Shown here one piece after another: positions 16,023 to 26,308 of a stretch of DNA of 38,660 nt (position 1 is the first letter of the stretch; the number at the start of each line of letters is the position of its first letter). Made by a program: the position numbers and the translations under genes. The notes beneath the pieces were generated by a model. That model was not told the origin of the DNA. It worked only from the letters and a program-made list of their open reading frames with translations, and did not search any database. The stretch is from Pseudomonas avellanae BPIC 631 (GTDB lineage: Bacteria; Pseudomonadota; Gammaproteobacteria; Pseudomonadales; Pseudomonadaceae): NCBI RefSeq assembly GCF_000444135.1, contig NZ_ATDK01000559.1, positions 1-38,660 on the forward strand, read 5' to 3'.

Positions 16023-18128
16023 ATGGCTCGTACTACTCCGATTAGCCGTTACCGTAACATCGGTATCGTCGCTCACGTGGATGCTGGTAAAACCACCACC
16101 ACCGAGCGCGTCCTTTTTTACACCGGCAAAAGCCACAAGATGGGCGAGGTGCATGATGGCGCCGCGACCACGGACTGGATGGTTCAGGAGCAGGAGCGTG
16201 GTATTACCATTACTTCTGCTGCTATCACTGCCTTTTGGCAGGGTTCCGAGAAGCAACACAAAGACCAATACCGCTTCAACGTCATTGACACCCCGGGTCA
16301 CGTAGACTTCACCATTGAAGTTGAGCGTTCCCTGCGTGTACTCGACGGCGCGGTCGTTGTGTTCTGCGGTACTTCCGGCGTAGAGCCGCAGTCTGAAACC
16401 GTATGGCGTCAAGCCAACAAATACGGTGTTCCACGTATCGTCTACGTGAACAAGATGGACCGTGCCGGTGCCAACTTTCTGCGCGTAATCGCTCAGATCA
16501 AGCAGCGCCTGGGTCACACCCCGGTGCCGATTCAGTTGGCCATTGGTGCAGAAGATAACTTCCAGGGTCAAATCGATCTGATGGCTATGGAAGCTGTTTA
16601 CTGGAACGATGCTGACAAAGGCATGGTTCCTGTTCGCAAGCCTATCCCTGCTGAATTGCAGGAGCTGGCTGATGAGTGGCGTGGCAACATGGTTGAGGCT
16701 GCGGCTGAAGCCAGCGAAGAGCTGATGAACAAGTACCTTGAAGGTGAAGAACTCACCAACGAGGAAATCAAGGCCGCTCTGCGTCAGCGTACTATCGCTG
16801 GTGAGATCGTTCTTGCTGTTTGCGGTTCTTCCTTCAAGAACAAGGGTGTTCCCCTGGTTCTCGACGCCGTGATCGACTACCTGCCTGCTCCAATCGATAT
16901 TCCTGCTATCAAGGGTTCCGATCCTGATAACGAGGAAATTCTGATGGAGCGTCATGCAGACGACAGCGAGCCGTTCTCGGCGCTGGCGTTCAAGATCGCT
17001 ACTGACCCATTCGTGGGTACTTTGACTTTCGTTCGCGTTTACTCGGGCGTGTTGGCATCCGGCGACGGCGTGATCAACTCGGTCAAAGGCAAGAAAGAGC
17101 GCGTGGGTCGTATGGTGCAAATGCACGCAAACGCCCGCGAAGAGATCAAGGAAGTGCGCGCTGGCGACATCGCGGCCCTGATCGGCATGAAGGACGTCAC
17201 CACTGGTGAGACCTTGTGCAACGCTGACAAGCCAATCATCCTGGTTCGTATGGACTTTCCGGAGCCGGTTATTTCGGTTGCCGTTGAGCCGAAAACCAAG
17301 GATGACCAGGAAAAAATGGGTATTGCACTGGGCAAACTTGCTCAGGAAGACCCGTCTTTCCGCGTCAAAACTGATGAAGAGACTGGTCAAACGATCATCT
17401 CTGGCATGGGCGAGCTCCACCTGGACATCCTGGTTGACCGGATGCGCCGTGAGTTCAACGTCGAAGCCAACATCGGCAAGCCGCAGGTTTCCTATCGTGA
17501 GCGCATCACGAAGAATTGTGAAATCGAAGGCAAGTTCGTTCGTCAGTCCGGCGGTCGTGGCCAGTTTGGTCACTGCTGGATCCGTTTTGCTCCTGCTGAC
17601 GAAGGTCAGGAAGGTCTGCAATTCGTAAACGAAGTGGTGGGTGGTGTTGTTCCGAAGGAATACATCCCGGCTATCCAGAAGGGTATCGAAGAGCAGATGA
17701 AGAACGGCGTTGTTGCCGGCTATCCGCTGATCGGCCTGAAGGCTACCGTGTTTGATGGTTCCTACCATGACGTCGACTCGAACGAGATGGCGTTTAAGGT
17801 GGCTGCTTCCATAGCGACCAAGCAACTGGCCCAGAAGGGCGGTGGTGAGTTGCTTGAGCCGATCATGGCGGTAGAGGTTGTTACGCCTGAAGACTATATG
17901 GGTGACGTGATGGGCGACCTTAACCGTCGTCGCGGCATGATCCTGGGTATGGAAGATACGGTTTCCGGCAAAGTGATTCGTGCCGAGGTTCCGTTGGGTG
18001 AGATGTTCGGTTATGCGACCGACGTCCGCTCCATGTCCCAAGGTCGCGCAAGCTACTCTATGGAATTCAAAAAATACAATACAGCGCCGTCGCACATCGT
18101 CGAAACTGTAACCAAAAAACAAGGCTGA
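16023..18128 (+). CDS. fusA: elongation factor G
   Basis: EF-G is the GTPase that drives translocation and, with RRF, ribosome recycling. The 701 residues show the G domain with P-loop [13 protein letters not shown] (about 17-29), switch [10 protein letters not shown] (about 89-96) and base motif NKMDRAGA (about 143-150). Domain II begins near 300, and domains III-V follow with [10 protein letters not shown] and [12 protein letters not shown] see no truncation. ATG 16023 is preceded by GCGAGGGCTTT. As the copy in the str operon it corresponds to FusA1 of P. aeruginosa. Confidence 0.97.
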   Translation: MARTTPISRYRNIGIVAHVDAGKTTTTERVLFYTGKSHKMGEVHDGAATTDWMVQEQERGITITSAAITAFWQGSEKQHKDQYRFNVIDTPGHVDFTIEVERSLRVLDGAVVVFCGTSGVEPQSETVWRQANKYGVPRIVYVNKMDRAGANFLRVIAQIKQRLGHTPVPIQLAIGAEDNFQGQIDLMAMEAVYWNDADKGMVPVRKPIPAELQELADEWRGNMVEAAAEASEELMNKYLEGEELTNEEIKAALRQRTIAGEIVLAVCGSSFKNKGVPLVLDAVIDYLPAPIDIPAIKGSDPDNEEILMERHADDSEPFSALAFKIATDPFVGTLTFVRVYSGVLASGDGVINSVKGKKERVGRMVQMHANAREEIKEVRAGDIAALIGMKDVTTGETLCNADKPIILVRMDFPEPVISVAVEPKTKDDQEKMGIALGKLAQEDPSFRVKTDEETGQTIISGMGELHLDILVDRMRREFNVEANIGKPQVSYRERITKNCEIEGKFVRQSGGRGQFGHCWIRFAPADEGQEGLQFVNEVVGGVVPKEYIPAIQKGIEEQMKNGVVAGYPLIGLKATVFDGSYHDVDSNEMAFKVAASIATKQLAQKGGGELLEPIMAVEVVTPEDYMGDVMGDLNRRRGMILGMEDTVSGKVIRAEVPLGEMFGYATDVRSMSQGRASYSMEFKKYNTAPSHIVETVTKKQG

Positions 18129-18159
18129 TTCAGCGCCTTTAGGCTAGGAGTTATTTGTC

Positions 18160-19353
18160 GTGGCTAAAGAAAAATTTGATCGTTCCCTTCCGCACGTCAA
18201 CGTTGGCACTATCGGTCACGTTGACCACGGTAAAACCACACTGACCGCTGCTCTGACTCGCGTCTGCTCCGAAGTTTTCGGTTCGGCTCGTGTTGACTTC
18301 GACAAGATCGACAGCGCACCAGAAGAAAAAGCTCGCGGTATCACCATCAACACTGCTCACGTTGAGTACAACTCGGCTGTGCGTCACTACGCGCACGTTG
18401 ACTGCCCAGGTCACGCCGACTACGTGAAGAACATGATCACCGGTGCTGCGCAGATGGACGGCGCTATCCTGGTTTGTTCGGCTGCTGATGGTCCTATGCC
18501 ACAAACTCGTGAGCACATCCTGCTGTCCCGTCAGGTTGGCGTTCCGTACATCGTGGTCTTCCTGAACAAGGCTGACCTGGTAGACGACGCTGAGCTGCTG
18601 GAGCTGGTTGAGATGGAAGTGCGCGATCTGCTGAGCACTTACGACTTCCCGGGCGACGACACTCCAATCATCATCGGCTCTGCCCGTATGGCGTTGGAAG
18701 GCAAAGACGACAACGAGATGGGCACCACTGCCGTCAAGAAGTTGGTCGAAACTCTGGACAGCTACATCCCTCAGCCAGAGCGTGCTATCGACAAGCCGTT
18801 CCTGATGCCAATCGAAGACGTGTTCTCGATCTCCGGTCGCGGTACTGTTGTAACTGGTCGTGTTGAGCGCGGTATCGTCAAAGTCCAGGATCCACTGGAA
18901 ATCGTTGGTCTGCGTGACACTACCGTCACTACCTGCACCGGCGTTGAGATGTTCCGCAAGCTGCTCGACGAAGGTCGTGCTGGCGAGAACTGCGGCGTTC
19001 TGTTGCGCGGCACCAAGCGTGACGACGTTGAGCGTGGCCAGGTTCTGGTCAAGCCAGGTACCGTCAAGCCGCACACCCAGTTCGAAGCTGAAATCTACGT
19101 TCTGAGCAAAGAAGAAGGCGGTCGTCACACTCCGTTCTTCGAGGGCTACCGTCCACAGTTCTACTTCCGTACTACCGACGTAACTGGTAGCTGCAAACTG
19201 CCGGAAGGCGTAGAAATGGTTATGCCAGGTGATAACGTTAAAGTTTCCGTTACCCTGATCAAGCCAATCGCAATGGAAGTTGGCCTGCGTTTCGCAGTTC
19301 GTGAAGGCGGTCGTACCGTCGGCGCTGGCCTCGTAGCCAAAATCATCGCGTAA
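18160..19353 (+). CDS. tuf: elongation factor Tu
   Basis: EF-Tu carries aminoacyl-tRNA to the ribosome. The start is GTG at 18160 behind TAGGAGTTATTT, giving 397 residues beginning [20 protein letters not shown]. The G motifs are [11 protein letters not shown] (about 19-29), DCPGHADYV (about 81-89) and NKADLVDD (about 136-143). Domains II and III follow without gaps. It ends the str operon, 31 bases behind fusA, and a strong terminator follows. This is the only tuf in the window; the second position known from P. aeruginosa, near tRNA-Trp, is empty here. Confidence 0.97.
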   Translation: MAKEKFDRSLPHVNVGTIGHVDHGKTTLTAALTRVCSEVFGSARVDFDKIDSAPEEKARGITINTAHVEYNSAVRHYAHVDCPGHADYVKNMITGAAQMDGAILVCSAADGPMPQTREHILLSRQVGVPYIVVFLNKADLVDDAELLELVEMEVRDLLSTYDFPGDDTPIIIGSARMALEGKDDNEMGTTAVKKLVETLDSYIPQPERAIDKPFLMPIEDVFSISGRGTVVTGRVERGIVKVQDPLEIVGLRDTTVTTCTGVEMFRKLLDEGRAGENCGVLLRGTKRDDVERGQVLVKPGTVKPHTQFEAEIYVLSKEEGGRHTPFFEGYRPQFYFRTTDVTGSCKLPEGVEMVMPGDNVKVSVTLIKPIAMEVGLRFAVREGGRTVGAGLVAKIIA

Positions 19354-19366
19354 GCGTTGATTCCCA

Positions 19367-19397
19367 AAAAGAGCCCCCGCAACGCGGGGGCTTTTTT
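19367..19397 (+). terminator. strong Rho-independent terminator after tuf
   Basis: Perfect 9-bp GC-rich stem AGCCCCCGC (19372-19380) with GCGGGGGCT (19384-19392), loop AAC, flanked by an A-run and TTTTTT. It closes the str operon. Confidence 0.93.
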
Positions 19398-19403
19398 ATT
19401 GGG

Positions 19404-19430
19404 TTGACACCTTGCCAGCCCGTCTATAGA
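19404..19430 (+). promoter_or_regulatory. promoter of the S10 operon
   Basis: A perfect TTGACA (19404-19409) and TATAGA (19425-19430) lie 15 bases apart, a short spacer, directly behind the tuf terminator and about 65 bases before rpsJ. The leader is thus only about 55-60 bases. Confidence 0.55.
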
Positions 19431-19494
19431 GTTGCGCCTCCTTTTAACGGGCGTATTGCGCTCGGTGGGAACAGCAATCTGGAGTCTGAATCCA

Positions 19495-19806
19495 ATGCAA
19501 AACCAGCAAATCCGTATCAGGTTGAAGGCTTTTGACCATCGCCTGATCGACCAATCAACCCAGGAAATCGTGGAAACCGCGAAACGTACTGGTGCACAAG
19601 TGCGTGGTCCGATTCCACTGCCGGCCCGTAAAGAGCGGTTCACCGTTCTGGTTTCTCCGCACGTCAACAAAGACGCGCGCGACCAGTACGAGATCCGTAC
19701 TCACAAGCGTGTTCTGGACATTGTCCAGCCAACGGAAAAAACCGTTGATGCGCTTATGAAGCTTGATCTTGCGGCCGGTGTGGAAGTTCAGATCAGCCTC
19801 GGCTAA
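19495..19806 (+). CDS. rpsJ: 30S ribosomal protein S10 (NusE)
   Basis: S10 sits in the 30S head and, as NusE, binds NusB and the NusG KOW domain (nusG is at 3345). I chose ATG 19495 behind CTGGAGTCTGAATCC, giving 103 residues beginning [19 protein letters not shown], the standard S10 start and length; an upstream in-frame TTG at 19432 would add 21 unrelated residues. The signature segment [17 protein letters not shown] with [19 protein letters not shown] is complete. It is first of the S10 operon. Confidence 0.97.
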   Translation: MQNQQIRIRLKAFDHRLIDQSTQEIVETAKRTGAQVRGPIPLPARKERFTVLVSPHVNKDARDQYEIRTHKRVLDIVQPTEKTVDALMKLDLAAGVEVQISLG

Positions 19807-19887
19807 GACTTGGGTCTTAGTCGTGTAATGCTCTGAAATGGGCGGCCATAGCGGGTGAAAGCCCCGTACACTCATGAGGTTTACAAC

Positions 19888-20523
19888 ATGACTATTGGTG
19901 TAGTCGGTCGTAAATGCGGTATGACCCGTATTTTCACCGAAGAAGGTGTCTCCATTCCGGTCACGGTCATTGAGATCGAGCCGAATCGCGTCACTCAGTT
20001 TAAAACCGAAGAAACCGATGGCTATCGTGCAGTGCAAGTCACTGTCGGTGAGCGTCGTGCTTCGCGTGTTACAGCCGCTCAGGCTGGCCACTTCGCTAAA
20101 GCGAACGTAGCCGCCGGTCGTACCGTCATGGAATTCCGTCTTGAAGAAGGCGAGTACCAGGCTGGCGATCAGATCAACGCTGAAATCTTCGCTGCTGGTC
20201 AACTGGTTGATGTAACCGGTCAGTCCAAGGGTAAAGGCTTCCAGGGTACGATCAAGCGCTGGAATTTCCGTGGTCAAGACAATACCCACGGTAACTCCGT
20301 CTCCCACCGCGTCCCGGGCTCTATCGGCCAGTGCCAGACTCCTGGTCGTGTATTCAAGGGCAAAAAAATGTCCGGTCATATGGGCGCTGAGCGCGTGACC
20401 GTGCAGTCCCTCGAAGTAGTGCGCGTGGACGCTGAACGCAATCTGTTGTTGGTCAAGGGTGCTGTTCCTGGCGCTACTGGCGGCAACCTGGTTGTACGTC
20501 CGGCAGCCAAGGCTCGCGGTTAA
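19888..20523 (+). CDS. rplC: 50S ribosomal protein L3
   Basis: L3 is an early assembly protein reaching toward the peptidyl transferase centre. I chose ATG 19888 behind ATGAGGTTTACAAC, giving 211 residues beginning [16 protein letters not shown]; an upstream in-frame ATG at 19855 would add 11 unrelated residues. The loop [20 protein letters not shown] contains Gln150, the site methylated by PrmB in E. coli. The 81-base gap after rpsJ has no terminator. Confidence 0.97.
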   Translation: MTIGVVGRKCGMTRIFTEEGVSIPVTVIEIEPNRVTQFKTEETDGYRAVQVTVGERRASRVTAAQAGHFAKANVAAGRTVMEFRLEEGEYQAGDQINAEIFAAGQLVDVTGQSKGKGFQGTIKRWNFRGQDNTHGNSVSHRVPGSIGQCQTPGRVFKGKKMSGHMGAERVTVQSLEVVRVDAERNLLLVKGAVPGATGGNLVVRPAAKARG

Positions 20524-20535
20524 GGGGAAGCTGAC

Positions 20536-21138
20536 ATGCAATTAAATGTAAATGACGCTCAGGCAATCGAAGTTTCCGAACTGACATTTGGTGGCGAATT
20601 CAACGAGACGCTGGTTCACCAGGCAGTCGTGGCCTACATGGCTGGCGGTCGTCAGGGTAGCAAGCAGCAAAAGACCCGTTCCGACGTTCGTGGTGGCGGT
20701 AAGCGCCCTTGGCGTCAGAAAGGTACTGGCCGTGCTCGTGCCGGTACTATCCGTAGCCCAATCTGGCGCGGCGGCGGTACCACTTTCGCAGCTCGTCCTC
20801 AGGATCACACTCAGAAGCTCAACAAGAAGATGTATCGCGCAGCTTTGCGCTCCATCCTTGCTGAACTGGTCCGTACTGATCGTCTGGTCGTGGTTCAGGA
20901 TTTCGCTGTTGAAGCACCGAAAACCAAAGATTTGCTGAACAAGCTGACTGGCATGGGCCTGACTGACGTCTTGATCGTGTCTGACGCTGTTGACCAGAAT
21001 CTGTACCTGGCTGCTCGTAACCTGCCGCACGTCGATGTACGTGATGTTCAAGGTTCCGATCCAGTTAGTCTGATCGCATACGACAAGGTGTTGATCACCG
21101 TGTCGGCCGTGAAGAAATTCGAGGAGCTGCTGGGATGA
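20536..21138 (+). CDS. rplD: 50S ribosomal protein L4
   Basis: L4 lines the exit tunnel and in E. coli represses the S10 operon. The 200 residues contain the tunnel loop at about 40-95, rich in Gly, Arg and Lys ([20 protein letters not shown]). ATG 20536 follows AAGGGGAAGCTGAC. The stop overlaps the rplW start (ATGA), so the two are probably translated in a coupled way. Whether L4 controls this operon is uncertain because the leader is very short. Confidence 0.97.
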
Positions 21139-21434
21139 ACCAGGAACGCGTATTTAAAGTTCTGCTTGGCCCGCACGTTTCCGAGAAGGCTACGGTTCTG
21201 GCAGACAAAAAAGGTCAGTTCGTTTTCAAGGTTGCTACTGACGCAACCAAGCTGGAAATCAAGAAGGCCGTCGAAAGCCTGTTCAGCGTGAAAGTAGAGC
21301 GTGTTACTACCCTGAATGTTCTGGGTAAGAGCAAGCGCACTGCTCGCGGTCTGGGCAAGCGTAATGACTGGAAGAAGGCAGTTATCTCCCTTCAGCCAGG
21401 CCAAGATCTCGATTTCAGCAGCAGTGCTGAGTAA
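21135..21434 (+). CDS. rplW: 50S ribosomal protein L23
   Basis: L23 lies at the tunnel exit and docks trigger factor and the signal recognition particle. The 99 residues begin [19 protein letters not shown]; the glutamate of the SEKA motif (Glu17), corresponding to E. coli Glu18, is the docking residue. The start overlaps the rplD stop by 4 bases, with GAGGAGCTGCTGGG as ribosome site inside rplD. rplB begins 14 bases after the stop. Confidence 0.96.
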
Positions 21435-21448
21435 GGAAGGGGTGCATC

Positions 21449-22273
21449 ATGGCAATCGTTAAATGCAAACCGACTTCCCCTGGCCGCCGTTTTGTGGTCA
21501 AGGTGGTCAACCAGGAGCTGCATAAAGGCGCTCCTCACGCACCGCTGCTCGAGAAAAAATCGAAGACTGGTGGTCGTAACAACAATGGTCGTATTACTAC
21601 CCGTCATATCGGTGGTGGCCATAAGCAACATTATCGTCTGGTCGATTTCCGTCGCAACGACAAGGATGGCATCACTGCCACCGTCGAGCGTATTGAATAC
21701 GATCCAAACCGTACTGCTCACATTGCTCTGCTGCTTTACGCAGACGGCGAGCGCCGCTACATCATCGCCCCTAAAGGCGTGAGTGCTGGCGACCAGCTGA
21801 TTGCAGGTGCTTTGGCACCAATCAAGCCGGGCAACGCTCTTCAGCTGCGTAACATTCCAGTTGGTAGCACCGTACACGGCATCGAACTGAAGCCAGGTAA
21901 AGGCGCACAGATCGCTCGTTCTGCTGGTGCTTCTGCACAGCTGATCGCTCGTGAAGGTGTGTACGTGACCCTGCGTCTTCGCTCCGGTGAAATGCGTAAA
22001 GTACTGTCTGAATGCCGTGCAACGCTGGGCGAAGTCTCGAACTCCGAGCACAGCCTTCGTTCGCTGGGTAAAGCTGGTGCCAAACGCTGGCGTGGCGTTC
22101 GCCCAACCGTTCGTGGTGTTGCCATGAACCCGGTTGACCACCCACACGGTGGTGGTGAAGGTCGTACCTCTGGTGGTCGTCATCCGGTATCGCCGTGGGG
22201 CTTCCCGACTAAGGGCGCGAAGACTCGTGGTAATAAGCGTACCGACAAAATGATCGTCCGTCGTCGCAAGTAA
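21449..22273 (+). CDS. rplB: 50S ribosomal protein L2
   Basis: L2 is needed for subunit association and peptidyl transferase activity. The 274 residues are of normal length. The conserved [18 protein letters not shown] segment (about 226-243), with histidines at 231 and 233, contains the equivalent of the E. coli catalytic-centre His229. ATG 21449 follows AAGGAAGGGGTGCATC. Confidence 0.97.
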   Translation: MAIVKCKPTSPGRRFVVKVVNQELHKGAPHAPLLEKKSKTGGRNNNGRITTRHIGGGHKQHYRLVDFRRNDKDGITATVERIEYDPNRTAHIALLLYADGERRYIIAPKGVSAGDQLIAGALAPIKPGNALQLRNIPVGSTVHGIELKPGKGAQIARSAGASAQLIAREGVYVTLRLRSGEMRKVLSECRATLGEVSNSEHSLRSLGKAGAKRWRGVRPTVRGVAMNPVDHPHGGGEGRTSGGRHPVSPWGFPTKGAKTRGNKRTDKMIVRRRK

Positions 22274-22289
22274 ATAGAGGGATACGACA

Positions 22290-22565
22290 GTGCCACGTTC
22301 TCTGAAAAAAGGTCCTTTTATTGATCTTCACCTACTGAAGAAGATCGAAGTGGCGGCGGAAAAGAATGATCGCAAGCCGGTGAAAACCTGGTCGCGTCGT
22401 TCGATGATCCCGCCACAAATGGTCGGTTTGACCATTGCAGTGCATAACGGTCGTCAACATGTCCCAGTTCTCGTGAACGAAGACATGGTCGGCCATAAAC
22501 TAGGCGAGTTTGCCGGTACCCGCACATATCGTGGGCACGTGGCAGACAAGAAAGCCAAGCGTTAA
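22290..22565 (+). CDS. rpsS: 30S ribosomal protein S19
   Basis: S19 pairs with S13 in the 30S head, contacting the A-site finger. The start is GTG at 22290 behind AGAGGGATACGACA, giving 91 residues that begin [17 protein letters not shown]. The conserved [11 protein letters not shown] and [12 protein letters not shown] segments are present. It is 16 bases behind rplB and 13 bases ahead of rplV. Confidence 0.96.
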   Translation: MPRSLKKGPFIDLHLLKKIEVAAEKNDRKPVKTWSRRSMIPPQMVGLTIAVHNGRQHVPVLVNEDMVGHKLGEFAGTRTYRGHVADKKAKR

Positions 22566-22578
22566 GGGGTAAGGAACG

Positions 22579-22911
22579 ATGGAAGTAGCCGCTAAGTTGT
22601 CGGGCGCTCGAATCTCCGCCCAGAAAGCCCGCTTGGTCGCCGACCAGATCCGCGGGAAGAAGGTGGGCGAAGCGCTCAACCTGTTGGCTTTCAGCAGTAA
22701 GAAAGCCGCCGAGATCCTGAAGAAAGTGCTGGAGTCGGCTGTAGCCAACGCCGAGCACAACGAAGGCGCAGACGTTGATGACCTCAAGGTCTCCACCGTT
22801 TTCGTCAACGAAGGGCGTTCGCTGAAGCGCATCATGCCACGTGCTAAAGGCCGTGCTGATCGCATCGTCAAGCGGTCTTGCCATATCACTGTCAAGGTTG
22901 CTGACAAGTAA
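22579..22911 (+). CDS. rplV: 50S ribosomal protein L22
   Basis: L22 lines the exit tunnel with an extended beta-hairpin and touches all six 23S rRNA domains. The 110 residues begin [20 protein letters not shown]. The hairpin region ([20 protein letters not shown], about 83-102) is intact, without the deletions linked to macrolide resistance. ATG 22579 follows AAGGGGTAAGGAACG. Confidence 0.96.
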   Translation: MEVAAKLSGARISAQKARLVADQIRGKKVGEALNLLAFSSKKAAEILKKVLESAVANAEHNEGADVDDLKVSTVFVNEGRSLKRIMPRAKGRADRIVKRSCHITVKVADK

Positions 22912-22924
22912 CGGAGTCGAAGAG

Positions 22925-23611
22925 ATGGGTCAGAAAGTACATCCCATTGGCATTCGCCTGGGAATCGTCAAGGAGCACACCTCCGTCTGGTACGCAGACG
23001 GTCGGACTTATGCGGACTATTTGTTCGCTGATCTGAAAGTGCGTGAGTACCTCCAAGACAAATTAAAAAGCGCGTCCGTCAGCCGTATCGATATCCATCG
23101 TCCGGCTCAGACAGCACGTATCACCATCCACACCGCTCGTCCCGGCATCGTGATCGGCAAGAAAGGTGAAGATGTTGAGAAACTGCGTCAGGACCTGACC
23201 AAGCAAATGGGTGTGCCTGTGCACATCAATATCGAAGAGATCCGCAAGCCGGAGCTCGACGGTATGCTGGTTGCGCAGAGCGTAGCTCAGCAGCTGGAGC
23301 GTCGCGTAATGTTCCGTCGCGCTATGAAGCGCGCTGTTCAGAACGCCATGCGCATTGGTGCCAAAGGCATCAAAATCCAAGTGAGCGGTCGTCTCGGCGG
23401 TGCTGAAATCGCACGTACTGAATGGTATCGCGAGGGGCGTGTGCCATTGCACACCCTGCGTGCCGACATCGACTATGCCAACTACGAAGCTCACACCATT
23501 TACGGTGTGATCGGTGTAAAGGTTTGGATCTTCAAAGGCGAAGTAATTGGTGGTCGCCAAGAAGAACTGAAACCACAAGCACCAGCGCCTCGTAAAAAAG
23601 CTGCTAAGTAA
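22925..23611 (+). CDS. rpsC: 30S ribosomal protein S3
   Basis: S3 forms the mRNA entry pore with S4 and S5 and has helicase activity. I chose ATG 22925 behind CGGAGTCGAAG, giving 228 residues starting [15 protein letters not shown]; reading from an ATG at 22841, inside rplV, would add 28 unrelated residues. The KH domain (about 39-107) has the [15 protein letters not shown] loop. The C-terminal domain begins near 110 and ends with a Lys/Pro/Ala-rich tail. Confidence 0.97.
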   Translation: MGQKVHPIGIRLGIVKEHTSVWYADGRTYADYLFADLKVREYLQDKLKSASVSRIDIHRPAQTARITIHTARPGIVIGKKGEDVEKLRQDLTKQMGVPVHINIEEIRKPELDGMLVAQSVAQQLERRVMFRRAMKRAVQNAMRIGAKGIKIQVSGRLGGAEIARTEWYREGRVPLHTLRADIDYANYEAHTIYGVIGVKVWIFKGEVIGGRQEELKPQAPAPRKKAAK

Positions 23612-23623
23612 GGGGTACGCCAA

Positions 23624-24037
23624 ATGTTGCAACCAAAGCGTACGAAGTTCCGCAAGCAGATGACCGGTCACAACCGTGGTCTGGCACTGCGCGGTAGCAA
23701 AGTCAGCTTCGGCGAGTTCGCGCTGAAGTCTGTTGCTCGTGGTCGTCTCACCGCTCGTCAGATCGAGTCAGCGCGTCGTGCTCTGACCCGTCACGTTAAA
23801 CGTGGCGGCAAGATCTGGATCCGTGTGTTCCCGGACAAGCCTGTCACCAAGAAGCCACTCGAAGTTCGGATGGGTAAAGGTAAGGGTAACGTGGAGTACT
23901 GGGTTGCCCAGATTCAGCCAGGCAAAGTCCTGTATGAAATCGAGGGTGTTACTGAAGAGCTGGCGCGTGAGGCTTTCGCCCTGGCTGCTGCAAAGCTGCC
24001 GCTCGCCACCTCCTTTGTTAAGCGGACGGTGATGTGA
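23624..24037 (+). CDS. rplP: 50S ribosomal protein L16
   Basis: L16 helps position tRNA in the A and P sites. The 137 residues begin [19 protein letters not shown]. The [15 protein letters not shown] block contains the arginine that is hydroxylated in E. coli (Arg81). ATG 23624 follows AAGGGGTACGCCAA. The stop TGA shares one base with the rpmC start (TGATG). Confidence 0.96.
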
Positions 24038-24228
24038 TGAAAGCGAATGAACTTCGTGAAAAATCAGCACAGCAGCTGAACGAGCAACTGCTCGGCCTGC
24101 TGCGCGACCAGTTCAATCTGCGTATGCAGAAAGCAACTGGCCAGTTGGGGCAGTCTCATCTGCTCTCGCAAGTTAAGCGTGACATCGCTCGCGTGAAAAC
24201 TGTGCTCAACCAGCAGGCAGGTAAGTAA
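24037..24228 (+). CDS. rpmC: 50S ribosomal protein L29
   Basis: L29 is a small two-helix protein near the tunnel exit next to L23. I chose ATG 24037, giving 63 residues ([14 protein letters not shown]), the usual length, over a GTG one codon earlier. The start shares its A with the rplP stop, so expression is probably coupled. The next gene starts two bases after the stop. Confidence 0.95.
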
Positions 24229-24230
24229 TC

Positions 24231-24497
24231 ATGGCTGAAGCCGAAAAAACTGTCCGTACGCTGACTGGCCGTGTTGTCAGCGACAAGATGGACAAGACCA
24301 TCACCGTTCTGATCGAGCGTCGCGTAAAGCACCCGATCTACGGTAAATACGTTAAGCGTTCGACTAAGCTGCACGCGCACGACGAAACCAACCAGTGCCA
24401 TATCGGCGACAAGGTCACTATTCGTGAAACTCGTCCGGTAGCCAAGACCAAGTCTTGGGCGTTGGTTGATATCCTCGAACGCGCTGTGGAAGTCTAA
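24231..24497 (+). CDS. rpsQ: 30S ribosomal protein S17
   Basis: S17 binds the 5' domain of 16S rRNA and is a primary assembly protein. The 88 residues have the OB-fold core with [19 protein letters not shown] (about 13-31) and the signature block [18 protein letters not shown] (about 62-79). The start ATG 24231 lies two bases behind the rpmC stop, and GCAGGTAAG within rpmC serves as ribosome site. Confidence 0.96.
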   Translation: MAEAEKTVRTLTGRVVSDKMDKTITVLIERRVKHPIYGKYVKRSTKLHAHDETNQCHIGDKVTIRETRPVAKTKSWALVDILERAVEV

Positions 24498-24520
24498 GGA
24501 CTAGGGGTCGGAGAAATTAT

Positions 24521-24889
24521 ATGATTCAGACTCAATCCATGCTCGATGTGGCCGATAACAGCGGCGCACGCCGCGTTATGTGCATCAAGGTGCTGGGTGG
24601 CTCCCATCGTCGTTACGCTGGTATCGGTGACATCATCAAAGTGACCGTCAAGGAAGCAATTCCGCGCGGCAAGGTGAAAAAAGGCCAAGTGATGACTGCA
24701 GTAGTAGTCCGCACTCGCCATGGTGTCCGTCGTGCTGACGGCTCCATCATCCGCTTCGATGGCAACGCTGCTGTTCTTTTGAACAACAAGCAAGAGCCGA
24801 TCGGTACCCGTATCTTTGGGCCAGTGACCCGTGAACTTCGTACTGAGAAGTTCATGAAGATTGTCTCGCTCGCCCCAGAAGTGCTCTAA
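24521..24889 (+). CDS. rplN: 50S ribosomal protein L14
   Basis: L14 contacts the 30S subunit (bridge B8) and binds the silencing factor RsfS. The 122 residues begin [20 protein letters not shown] and contain the L14 signature around [19 protein letters not shown] (about 35-53). ATG 24521 follows CGGAGAAATTAT. It is first of the spc gene set, but only 23 bases separate it from rpsQ, and no promoter or terminator is visible, so S10 and spc appear joined. Confidence 0.96.
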   Translation: MIQTQSMLDVADNSGARRVMCIKVLGGSHRRYAGIGDIIKVTVKEAIPRGKVKKGQVMTAVVVRTRHGVRRADGSIIRFDGNAAVLLNNKQEPIGTRIFGPVTRELRTEKFMKIVSLAPEVL

Positions 24890-24900
24890 GGAGATCCGAC

Positions 24901-25215
24901 ATGCAAAAGATTCGTCGTGACGACGAGATCATCGTGATCGCCGGTAAAGACAAAGGTAAGCGCGGTAAGGTGCTCAAGGTTCTCGCTGACGACCGTCTGG
25001 TCGTTGGTGGGATCAACCTGGTGAAGCGTCATACCAAGCCAAACCCGATGTCGGGCGTACAGGGCGGTATCGTCGAGAAAGAAGCGCCATTGCACGCTTC
25101 TAACGTCGCTATTTTCAATGGCGCAACCAACAAGGCAGACCGCGTTGGTTTCAAAGTTGAAGATGGCAAGAAAATTCGTGTCTTCAAGTCGACCCAAAAA
25201 GCGGTTGATGCTTGA
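24901..25215 (+). CDS. rplX: 50S ribosomal protein L24
   Basis: L24 starts 50S assembly at the 5' end of 23S rRNA. The 104 residues show the KOW motif near the N-terminus ([18 protein letters not shown], about 10-27). ATG 24901 follows AAGGAGATCCGAC, a consensus ribosome site. In E. coli S8 represses the spc operon at the rplX-rplE junction; here the junction is only 20 bases, and I could not define a clear S8 site. Confidence 0.96.
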   Translation: MQKIRRDDEIIVIAGKDKGKRGKVLKVLADDRLVVGGINLVKRHTKPNPMSGVQGGIVEKEAPLHASNVAIFNGATNKADRVGFKVEDGKKIRVFKSTQKAVDA

Positions 25216-25235
25216 ACACTGCTAGGTAGAAGACC

Positions 25236-25775
25236 ATGGCACGACTAAAAGAGATTTATCGGAAGGAAATCGCTCCGAAGCTTAAGGAAGAACTTAAGCT
25301 TGGGAACGTGATGGAAGTTCCGCGCGTTACCAAAATCACCCTGAACATGGGTCTGGGCGAAGCGATCGGCGACAAAAAAGTCATCGAGCACGCTGTTGCT
25401 GACCTGGAAAAGATCACCGGTCAGAAAGTCGTTGTGACTTACGCTCGGAAATCCATCGCTGGCTTTAAAGTCCGTGAAGGTTGGCCGATCGGCGTCAAAG
25501 TGACTCTGCGCCGCGATCGTATGTATGAGTTCCTGGATCGTCTGCTGTCGATCTCCCTGCCTCGGGTTCGCGACTTCCGCGGCCTGAATGCCAAGTCCTT
25601 CGATGGTCGTGGTAACTACAGCATGGGCGTAAAAGAGCAGATCATTTTCCCGGAAATCGATTACGACAAGATCGATGCTCTGCGCGGTCTGGACATTACC
25701 CTGACCACCACTGCCAAGAACGATGATGAAGGTCGCGCATTGCTGCGTGCTTTCAAATTCCCGTTCCGCAACTGA
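25236..25775 (+). CDS. rplE: 50S ribosomal protein L5
   Basis: L5 binds 5S rRNA together with L18 and L25 and forms the central protuberance. The 179 residues are normal for the family. The signature [16 protein letters not shown] lies at about 28-43 and [20 protein letters not shown] at about 105-124. ATG 25236 follows TAGGTAGAAGACC. Confidence 0.96.
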
Positions 25776-25788
25776 TTGGAGTAGGAAA

Positions 25789-26094
25789 ATGGCCAAGAAG
25801 AGCATGAAAAACCGTGAGCTGAAGCGTCAGCTCACCGTTGCCAAGTACGCCAAGAAGCGTGCAGAGCTGAAAGCTATCATCGTTGATCTGAACGCAAGTC
25901 CAGAAGCGCGTTGGGAAGCTACCGTAGCCCTGCAGAAGCAACCACGTGACGCAAGCGCTGCGCGCATGCGTAACCGTTGCCGCATCACTGGTCGTCCGCA
26001 CGGCGTCTACCGCAAGTTCGGCCTCGGCCGTAACAAGCTGCGTGAAGCAGCTATGCGTGGCGACGTTCCAGGTCTGGTTAAAGCCAGCTGGTAA
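25789..26094 (+). CDS. rpsN: 30S ribosomal protein S14 (zinc-free type)
   Basis: S14 completes the 30S head. I chose ATG 25789 behind TTGGAGTAGGAAA, giving 101 residues beginning [14 protein letters not shown]; an upstream in-frame start at 25723 lies inside rplE. The protein has one cysteine and no CxxC pairs, so it is the long zinc-independent form. The conserved [19 protein letters not shown] block is near 60-79. Unusually, a terminator and a promoter follow rather than rpsH directly. Confidence 0.96.
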
Positions 26095-26158
26095 GGCGAC
26101 ACCTCTCGCTTCGTCCCGCCGGTTGCGCAAGTCATCGGTCGGGATGGAGCCTGAATTT

Positions 26159-26190
26159 GAATCAAGCCCCTTTTGGGGCTTGATTCATTT
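26159..26190 (+). terminator. terminator-like hairpin between rpsN and rpsH
   Basis: A perfect 12-bp stem, GAATCAAGCCCC (26159-26170) with GGGGCTTGATTC (26175-26186), loop TTTT, followed by ATTT. The T-tail is modest, so read-through is likely. Its 3' arm contains the -35 box of the next promoter. Confidence 0.7.
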
Positions 26191-26208
26191 CCGGGGTAGG
26201 ACTAGAAT
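26180..26208 (+). promoter_or_regulatory. internal spc promoter before rpsH
   Basis: TTGATT (26180-26185) and TAGAAT (26203-26208) are exactly 17 bases apart, the -35 box lying in the 3' arm of the hairpin. This would start transcription near 26215 and leave a leader of about 95 bases. That leader also holds a small hairpin, TAGCC (26267-26271) with GGCTA (26276-26280) around a GCAA tetraloop, followed by a T-rich stretch before the ribosome site. Confidence 0.6.
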
Positions 26209-26308
26209 TGCCGGCTCGCCTGAGCCCGTGTTTTCACTTGCCCGGAAGTTCTCGGCGATCAAGCTGTAGCCGCAAGGCTAATTATTTTGTTTTAGGAGCG
26301 TCTAGCCC

